A stretch of DNA of 64,000 nt. It comes from Ruminococcus_G sp964621905. Its GTDB lineage: Bacteria > Bacillota > Clostridia > Lachnospirales > Lachnospiraceae. The notes beneath the pieces were generated by a model. That model was not told the origin of the DNA. It ran no database searches and was given only the letters and a program-made list of their open reading frames with translations. The number at the start of each line of letters is the position of its first letter. The first letter of the stretch is position 1. Below, in pieces: positions 58,489-64,000 of the stretch. The position numbers and the translations under genes were made by a program. The stretch covers positions 17,737 through 81,736 of the forward strand of contig CAZUNG010000013.1 of the NCBI GenBank assembly GCA_964621905.1, written 5' to 3'.

Positions 58489-59664
58489 ATGAGAGCGTTT
58501 TATGTAGAAGCAGATTTTGTGCCCAAGGAAGGTTATCGTTTATCAGAACGTGAATCCAGTACAGGACGTGCACTTCGCGGAAATCAGATCTGGAAAGATA
58601 TCCGTGGCTCGGTAACAGATCGTCCGGAACCTGTCTGCGGCGAGAACCAGGTAAAGATTAAAGTCGGTGCGGCAGGAATCTGCGGTACGGATGCACATCT
58701 TCTGAGAAAAGATGACATGGGATATTCCATGTATGACGGACATTCCAAATATCCGATCATCACAGGACATGAGTTCGCCGGTGAGATCGTGGAAGTGGGC
58801 AAAAATGTTAAGAAACTGAAAGTCGGTGATCTGGTCTCTGTTGAATCCATGCACTGGTGCGGTGAGTGTGATGCATGCCGCCGCGGTATGTTCAATCAGT
58901 GTAAAGAGCTGGAAGAGCCGGGACTTACATATGATGGCGGATTTGCCGAGTATGCAACCGTACATGCAAAATACTGCTACAAATTAAATGATATTATGAA
59001 TTACTATGGCGGCGACAAGATGACGGCATTTGAGTTGGGTGCCATGATCGAGCCGACAGGTGTTGCCTATAATGGTCTGTTTGTGCGGGGCGGCGGTATC
59101 CGTCCGGGCGGACACGTAGTGGTATTTGGAGCGGGCCCGATTGGGCTTTCGGCAATTTCTCTGATGAAGACTGCCGGAGCAGCGAAACTGATCGCATTTG
59201 AAAGCATTCCTGAGCGTGTAGAACTGGCGAAGGCATGCGGAGCAGACTATGTCTTCGATCCGACATCCTTCAAGAGTGCAGAGGACCAGGCGGAAATGCT
59301 GATGGATCTCACAAACGGAGCAGGTGTCTCCATGTTTGCCGAGTGTGCAGGCGCAACTAAATTTACGTATCCTGTTATGGCAAAATCTCTGGCAATCGGC
59401 GGAAAAACCGTGCAGATCGGTCATACGGTAGGTCTGACACCGGTAGATATCTACGGATGGCAGTGGAATGCAGCGAGCATCTCCGGATCCAACGGACAGT
59501 CCGGACAGGGAATTTACCCGGATGTTATTGCGCTGATGGCATCAGGACGTATCGATATGCGCAAGATGGTAACCGGACGTTTTAACCTGGAAGACATTGA
59601 AGAAGGTATGAAGATCACAGCCGGTAAAGTTCTGGTATCCACAGAGTATCCAAGACTGAAATAA
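58489..59664 (+). CDS. Zinc-dependent dehydrogenase of the scyllo-inosose 3-dehydrogenase (IolM) type
   Basis: 391 residues. An N-terminal extension of about 45 residues precedes the medium-chain dehydrogenase fold. Catalytic zinc Cys65 (GICGTDAH) and His94-Glu95 (GHEFAG); structural cysteines 124, 127, 130 and 138. The segments EPTGVAYNGLFVRGGGIRPG and SGSNGQSGQGIYPDVIALMA, together with the extension, are what I recall of Thermotoga IolM, which oxidises 2-keto-inositol. The resemblance is from memory, not a search. It ends at a strong terminator and closes the four-gene enzyme block. Confidence 0.78.
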   Translation: MRAFYVEADFVPKEGYRLSERESSTGRALRGNQIWKDIRGSVTDRPEPVCGENQVKIKVGAAGICGTDAHLLRKDDMGYSMYDGHSKYPIITGHEFAGEIVEVGKNVKKLKVGDLVSVESMHWCGECDACRRGMFNQCKELEEPGLTYDGGFAEYATVHAKYCYKLNDIMNYYGGDKMTAFELGAMIEPTGVAYNGLFVRGGGIRPGGHVVVFGAGPIGLSAISLMKTAGAAKLIAFESIPERVELAKACGADYVFDPTSFKSAEDQAEMLMDLTNGAGVSMFAECAGATKFTYPVMAKSLAIGGKTVQIGHTVGLTPVDIYGWQWNAASISGSNGQSGQGIYPDVIALMASGRIDMRKMVTGRFNLEDIEEGMKITAGKVLVSTEYPRLK

Positions 59665-59710
59665 AAAGTAATTGCTTAAAATCCTATCCTTATCCTTAAA
59701 ATAATATGTA

Positions 59711-59756
59711 AAAGAAGCGCTTTTGAGAAAATGATCTCAGGGGCGCTTCTTTTTTG
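59711..59756 (+). terminator. Terminator of the four-enzyme operon
   Basis: Outer stem AAGAAGCGC/GCGCTTCTT with inner TGAGA/TCTCA, followed by TTTTTT. Between here and 59961 lie two TATAAT sequences (59800-59805 and 59895-59900). The second has TAGCAA at 59872-59877 with a 17-base spacer and is the better promoter for the methyltransferase. Confidence 0.9.
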
Positions 59757-59961
59757 CTGCACTTTTTACAGTGAATGAAAAGACAGCGTTCCCCTTTTTT
59801 ATAATGTACATAAAATCAAAAAAGTTGGCAGGTATCCCTGAAAAAGGAGGAAATACAAAGCAGAATATCCATAGCAAAAACATGGTTCGCGGGATATAAT
59901 ACGGTTGTATCGATGCTTAAGAATGAAACGAAAAAATAATATAAAACAAAGAGGGATTGTT

Positions 59962-61227
59962 ATGACATCAAAAGAAAGAGTAAGAACATCGTTTGCACAT
60001 AAACAGCCGGATAAAATGGCAATGGATTTCGGCGGAATGGGTTGTTCCACAACTCATGTAACGAATGTGAAAAAGTTGCGGGAATATTATGGGCTGGAAA
60101 AACGTCCGGTTAAAGTGTTTGATATTTTTGGCATGACAGGTGCGATGGATGAAGATTTGAAAGCTGCAATCGGAACAGACGTGGAACAGATCACACCATT
60201 TAATGCAAGTTTCGGACTGCGCACCGATGGCGACTGGAAAGAGTGGGAATACATGGGCGTCGATCTGTTGGTTCCCAAGGAATGCCAGATTGAAGATGAC
60301 GGGAAAGGCGGTTATTTTATTTATCCACAGGGAGATAAAAGTGTATCTCCGAGCGGGCATATGCCGGCGGGCGGATTCTACTTTGATAATGTAGAACGCC
60401 AGCAGCCAATCGATGAAGATGACATGAACTTTATGGATAACTGCGAAGAATACTGCGATGTAACCGAAGACAACCTGAATTACCTGAGAAAAGTCGCAGA
60501 GGAATATAAAAATGGCAAGAGCGAACGGGCGGTTGTGTTTGATCCGGGCGGAGCAGCTCTGGGTGATGCGGCATTTATCGCAGGGCCTCAGCTGAAACAT
60601 CCGAAAGGTATCCGGACCGTATCTGACTGGTATATGGCACCGATCCTCTATCCGGATTACGTGCACGAAGTTTTTGAGTACCAGACGGATATGATGATTA
60701 AAAACTGGACAAAAATGTATGACATACTTGGAGATGTGGTGGACATTGCATATATCTGCGGGACAGATTTTGGAAACCAGCTGTCTCTGATGTGTTCACT
60801 TGACACCTTTGAAGAGTTCTATAAACCTTATTATTCAAAGATGAATAAGTGGGTACATGAGCACGCAAAATGGCATACTTTGAAACATTCCTGTGGTGCG
60901 ATTTTTGACGTCATTCCAAAACTGATTGAGAGCGGATTTGATTCTGTGAATCCGGTACAGTGCTCAGCAGCGGGAATGGATCCAAATCGCCTGAAAGATA
61001 CATATGGTGATCGTATGGTGTTCTGGGGCGGTTGTGTCGATACACAGAAAGTACTTCCGTTTGGAACTGTCCAGGAAGTCAAGGATCAGGTAAAACAGCG
61101 CTGTGAAATTTTCTCCAGAAACGGGGGTTATATCTGTGCATCCATTCACATTATTCAGTGTAACGTCCCATTGGAAAACATCGTTGGCATGATTGATGCA
61201 ATTCATGAATTCAACGGTGATAAATAA
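59962..61227 (+). CDS. UroD-superfamily zinc methyltransferase-like protein
   Basis: 421 residues from ATG 59962; the frame opens at 59905. Uroporphyrinogen-decarboxylase-fold TIM barrel, but the late HSCG and GGCVDTQ segments supply the His-x-Cys...Cys zinc site of corrinoid-linked methyltransferases such as MtaA/CmuA rather than a heme-synthesis decarboxylase. No heme genes are near. In a putative inositol locus it may demethylate an O-methyl-inositol such as pinitol, but no corrinoid protein or activator is in the window. This is inference. Confidence 0.75.
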   Translation: MTSKERVRTSFAHKQPDKMAMDFGGMGCSTTHVTNVKKLREYYGLEKRPVKVFDIFGMTGAMDEDLKAAIGTDVEQITPFNASFGLRTDGDWKEWEYMGVDLLVPKECQIEDDGKGGYFIYPQGDKSVSPSGHMPAGGFYFDNVERQQPIDEDDMNFMDNCEEYCDVTEDNLNYLRKVAEEYKNGKSERAVVFDPGGAALGDAAFIAGPQLKHPKGIRTVSDWYMAPILYPDYVHEVFEYQTDMMIKNWTKMYDILGDVVDIAYICGTDFGNQLSLMCSLDTFEEFYKPYYSKMNKWVHEHAKWHTLKHSCGAIFDVIPKLIESGFDSVNPVQCSAAGMDPNRLKDTYGDRMVFWGGCVDTQKVLPFGTVQEVKDQVKQRCEIFSRNGGYICASIHIIQCNVPLENIVGMIDAIHEFNGDK

Positions 61228-61255
61228 AGCTTCTCTTAATTTCCTATACCTTAAA

Positions 61256-61289
61256 ACAAAAGACCTCATGGTTTCATGGGGTCTTTTGT
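61256..61289. terminator. Bidirectional terminator between UroD-like and AraC genes
   Basis: A 15-bp stem with one mismatch (61256-61270 with 61275-61289), GTTT loop, with A-rich and T-rich flanks. Confidence 0.88.
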
Positions 61290-61294
61290 GATAT

Positions 61295-62188
61295 TTAATA
61301 TTCATCTTCATCTGCGTCCGGGTCGGGCAGTATATTCCGTTTGCGGTAGGCGAGCGGGGACAATCCCACATATTTCTTGAATTGTACGTTAAAGTGACTT
61401 AAATTGTCAAACCCCACTTCCGAAGCGATTTCCGTAATTGATTTTTTTGTAAATACCAGCAGCAGCTGTGATTCGCCGATGCGCCGCCTCACGATATAGT
61501 GCATCGGCGAATATCCGAGTTTCCGTTTGAACAGATGGGAAAGATAAGACTGGCTGATAAAGAACTGTTCGCTGATTTTCGGCAGTGACAAGTCCTCTGA
61601 GAAATTATCATCAATATATTTTTTGATATCCTGCAGCAGAGCGGAACTGTTCTTCTTGGGCATAACGGGGCTTGTAACGCCAAATTCCTCAAAGGAATGC
61701 AGTACAAGGGAGAGCAGCGCCTGTGTCAGGTAGATACAGGTTTCCTGCGCCTCTTCTTTGCCGAAAGCCAGGGATTCATAAATTGACTGAAACATGGAGT
61801 CCATCAGTACGAAATCCTTCCCCACTTTTAAAACGGGTTTCATGGTATCCGGAATTAAATGGTTTTTAGGAAGGCCTTTTATGTAGACATCATCAATGGC
61901 GATTGAAATCATGGAAAGCTGGCGGTTATATTCGGGTATTTCGTCATGCAGTGATCCTTCATTACAGACAACGATATTACCGGCTTTGATTTCAAATTTT
62001 TCATCGTCAACGATATAATAACCGGAGCCGGTGCGGACTAACAAAAGCTCCAGGCGATCGTTGTGGCTGTGCAGGACACGTGCGTACTGGCTGGAAGCAT
62101 GGGTAATATTACTTGCAGTCAAAAGTCGTGGTGTCGTTCCCTCCTCGAACGATACAGGAACAGAATCTTTTGCAAAACTGAGTATCAT
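61295..62188 (-). CDS. AraC-family regulator with cupin sensor domain
   Basis: 297 residues from the ATG at 62188 (SD AAAGGAGCG); the open frame reaches 62242. N-terminal cupin-like ligand domain (for example SHNDRLELLLVRTGSGYY and GNIVVCNEGSLHDE), C-terminal double helix-turn-helix (LSLPKISEQFFISQSYLSHL then ITEIASEVGFDNLSHFNVQF). Sugar-responsive activators have this layout. It stands between the methyltransferase and the sugar importer, divergent from the latter, and is the probable regulator of the island. Confidence 0.9.
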   Translation of the reverse strand: MILSFAKDSVPVSFEEGTTPRLLTASNITHASSQYARVLHSHNDRLELLLVRTGSGYYIVDDEKFEIKAGNIVVCNEGSLHDEIPEYNRQLSMISIAIDDVYIKGLPKNHLIPDTMKPVLKVGKDFVLMDSMFQSIYESLAFGKEEAQETCIYLTQALLSLVLHSFEEFGVTSPVMPKKNSSALLQDIKKYIDDNFSEDLSLPKISEQFFISQSYLSHLFKRKLGYSPMHYIVRRRIGESQLLLVFTKKSITEIASEVGFDNLSHFNVQFKKYVGLSPLAYRKRNILPDPDADEDEY

Positions 62189-62626
62189 GGTCAACGCTCC
62201 TTTGTTTATGTTGTTGTTTCCTCCATCCTTATTATAAAGCAATAAATTTATAAAATCTATGAATTAAAGAAAAAAAGAGCAGAAAAATAAAACCAGTAAT
62301 AGAAAAAGTGTGAAAAAGTAGAAAAAATGAAAAAGACATAGTGCAGAAAATCAAAACTAATAACCGAGGTAATTGATGAAATAATAAAAATAACGCAAAA
62401 ATACCGTTAAACTGCACAAAATGCGTGGTATATATGGGTTGAAATTTGTTAAAATGAAGAAAGCAGAAAAACAAAAAAAAGTAAAAATGACTATAAAAAA
62501 AACATAAAATTAACAACAGATTAGCAAAAGCTATAAAAGAGGGAATGCGTTATAATAATACCAGTATCGATACAAAAGCTGTGCAAAAACAAAAAAATTG
62601 AAAACTTGGTTTTGGGAGGACAAAAC
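62189..62626 (+). other. AT-rich intergenic region with importer promoter
   Basis: No gene is supported. The plus strand is strongly purine-rich from about 62260 to 62520. TATAAT at 62551-62556 is the likely -10 for the binding-protein gene; the -35 is weak, as expected for an activator-dependent promoter. No clear cre site was seen. Confidence 0.5.
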
Positions 62627-63763
62627 ATGAGAAAGAGAGTATTAGCGACTTTATTGGCAGCAGGCATGGTTGTAGGAAGCCTGGCTGGCTGTGGAAATTC
62701 TGACAGCGGAAGTGCGGACAGTGGAAAAGAAGCAGAAGCAACAGATGAAGCTGAGACAAATACAGATGATGAGAAAACAGATGATGCAGAGGGAAATGAT
62801 GCAGAAGCTTCTGGCGATATGGCGGAAGTTCTGGGAGATATCACAATGGTTATCGCGAACAGAGACGAATTCCTCTCTGAGATGGAATCAGGTGCGATCA
62901 AAGCGGCTGAGACACTGGGCGTAAAGCTGACAACTGTAGACGCACAGAACGACCAGAGTAAACTTCTTCAGTTTGTTGAGACTGCAAAGAACAATGATCA
63001 GAAAGTTATCATTGTAAATCCGGTTGACGCGGCAGCAGATGCCTGCCAGCAGATCGTAGAGGCGGCTGGCGATATGAAAGTCGTATTTGTTAACAGGCCT
63101 CCGGATGATATTGATGCCGGAAGTAAAGTTCTGAATGAGAATGTTGTCTATGTAGGTTCCAATGAGATGACCTCCGGTTATTTCCAGGGACAGGCACTTT
63201 CTGATTATTTTAAAGAGCAGGGCAAGACAGATATTAAATATATCCTGATTCAGGGTACTCTGGGACAGGTTGCTACAACAAACCGTACAACTTCTCTTCT
63301 GAAGGCATTTGAGGATAACGGCATCAATGCAGAAGAAGCAACTGCTCCGCTGGTAGCCGACTGGGATCGTGCAACAGCACAGGATATGATCACACCGCTG
63401 CTGACAACGATCGAGTATGACTGCATCGTAGGGAACTGTGATGCGCTGTCTCTTGGAGCTGTTGAAGCTATGAAGTCACAGGGTCTGGATCCATCTTCTG
63501 TTCCGATCGTTGGTATTGACGCTACGACAGACGGACGCCAGGCTATCCATGACGGCGACATGTACATGACAGTATTCCAGAATGCTGCAGGACAGGGATA
63601 CGGAGCTATGAAAGCGGCCGCAAACCTTGTACAGGGAAAACCTGCTAATGAAGGAACAGAGTGGGAACTGGACGAGACAGGAAGCATCGTATGGATTCCA
63701 TTTGAGCCGGTTAATATCGACAATGTAGACACATATGACAATTACACTCTGAATATCGAATGA
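62627..63763 (+). CDS. Sugar-type ABC transporter substrate-binding lipoprotein
   Basis: 378 residues from ATG 62627 (GGGAGGA upstream). Lipobox SLAGC (Cys22), an acidic Ser/Glu/Asp/Thr linker (about 23-65), then a type I periplasmic-binding fold of the ribose/inositol/galactose class: VIIVNPVDAAADACQQIVEA, VFVNRPPDD, VPIVGIDATTDGRQAI. It pairs with the ATPase that begins at 63844. Position in the island suggests import of its cyclitol or sugar substrate. Confidence 0.88.
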   Translation: MRKRVLATLLAAGMVVGSLAGCGNSDSGSADSGKEAEATDEAETNTDDEKTDDAEGNDAEASGDMAEVLGDITMVIANRDEFLSEMESGAIKAAETLGVKLTTVDAQNDQSKLLQFVETAKNNDQKVIIVNPVDAAADACQQIVEAAGDMKVVFVNRPPDDIDAGSKVLNENVVYVGSNEMTSGYFQGQALSDYFKEQGKTDIKYILIQGTLGQVATTNRTTSLLKAFEDNGINAEEATAPLVADWDRATAQDMITPLLTTIEYDCIVGNCDALSLGAVEAMKSQGLDPSSVPIVGIDATTDGRQAIHDGDMYMTVFQNAAGQGYGAMKAAANLVQGKPANEGTEWELDETGSIVWIPFEPVNIDNVDTYDNYTLNIE

Positions 63764-63782
63764 TAATTGTTGGCATTGATAC

Positions 63783-63807
63783 GGGTGTCGGCCGCTGGTC
63801 GGCACCC
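63783..63807 (+). other. Stem-loop between binding protein and ATPase
   Basis: GGGTGTCGGCC (63783-63793) with GGTCGGCACCC (63797-63807), one mismatch, no strong T-run. It likely stabilises the binding-protein mRNA and lowers downstream expression. Confidence 0.6.
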
Positions 63808-63843
63808 ATTGTCGTAAAATAAGAGATATGAGAGGTGAATGGT

Positions 63844-64000
63844 TTGAGTGAAGAATACGTTCTGGAGATGCATGATATCGTAAAAGAATTCCCTGGAGTA
63901 AGGGCATTGAAGGGCGTTCAGTTAAAAGTACGCCCCGGAACTGTACATACGCTGATGGGTGAGAATGGTGCCGGAAAATCCACATTGATGAAATGCCTGA
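63844..64000 (+). CDS. Sugar ABC transporter ATPase (MglA/RbsA-type), cut by window end
   Basis: N-terminal 52 codons only. TTG 63844 with AGAGGTGA at 63831-63838; the in-frame GTG at 63835 lies in the SD. The sequence reads MHDIVKEFPGVRALKGV and includes Walker A GENGAGKST, the usual start of the two-domain monosaccharide ATPases. A permease presumably follows beyond the window. Confidence 0.9.
   Translation, partial: MSEEYVLEMHDIVKEFPGVRALKGVQLKVRPGTVHTLMGENGAGKSTLMKCL

Noticed and set aside
59962..61227. Heme biosynthesis uroporphyrinogen decarboxylase (HemE)
   Set aside because: The HxC...C zinc site, length and gene context point to the methyltransferase branch, and no other heme genes are present.

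Overview
The window looks like a chromosome segment of an anaerobic, endospore-forming member of Clostridia, most likely Lachnospiraceae. The grounds are spoIIGA, sigE and sigG, a YmxH-type sporulation protein, a DUF5688 protein, a rubredoxin-glutamate synthase fusion, low-to-moderate GC content and frequent TTG starts with strong Shine-Dalgarno (SD) sequences. Species cannot be named from sequence reading alone.

Layout. 1-16443 is a division and cell-wall (dcw) cluster: ftsL (cut by the window edge), two tandem class B penicillin-binding proteins, mraY, murD, ftsW/spoVE, murA, divIB and ftsZ. A complete cobalamin salvage operon sits between the two penicillin-binding proteins. It has a consensus promoter, a B12 riboswitch with terminator, a BtuC-like permease, an ATPase, CbiZ and a BtuF-like lipoprotein. 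16554-20782 holds a rubredoxin-GltB protein, a TauE transporter and divergent aroE/aroD. 20819-25795 holds the sporulation sigma genes, with an asparagine synthetase between sigE and sigG. 25865-30427 holds an AraC/GyrI regulator, nrdR and a TrpXYZ-type ABC transporter. 30503-33796 is a redox and metal module: Rrf2, a membrane ferredoxin, a 40-residue CXXC protein and a rhodanese-TlpA lipoprotein on the minus strand, and DUF134 plus a NifX-like protein on the plus strand. 34068-37176 is a metal-efflux module of ArsR and a P1B-ATPase with a histidine-rich repeat. 37485-46482 has a second B12 riboswitch, then a nickel/peptide-type ABC transporter and a MATE exporter bracketed by two paralogous LysR regulators. 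46520-55165 is mixed housekeeping: citrate synthase, yqeG, aroK, efp, DUF5688, tRNA-Arg, an SH3 protein, a molybdopterin oxidoreductase and an M14-like amidohydrolase.

55313-64000 is the most interesting part. It is a catabolic island with a ketose-3-epimerase-like protein, a creatininase-family hydrolase, two zinc dehydrogenases, a zinc-site methyltransferase of the UroD superfamily, a cupin-AraC regulator and a sugar ABC importer that runs off the window. The enzyme set matches the unconventional inositol route described for Thermotoga maritima (IolM, IolN, IolO) rather than the Bacillus iol pathway. No Gfo/Idh-type inositol dehydrogenase is present and a methyltransferase is added. The substrate may therefore be an inositol, an O-methyl-inositol or a related cyclitol; this is inference.

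Cobalamin is a recurring theme: two riboswitches, a salvage operon, a riboswitch-adjacent metal-type importer and a corrinoid-type methyltransferase. Promoters and terminators were read by eye from consensus matches and inverted repeats. Function calls rest on motif recognition, not on database searches.
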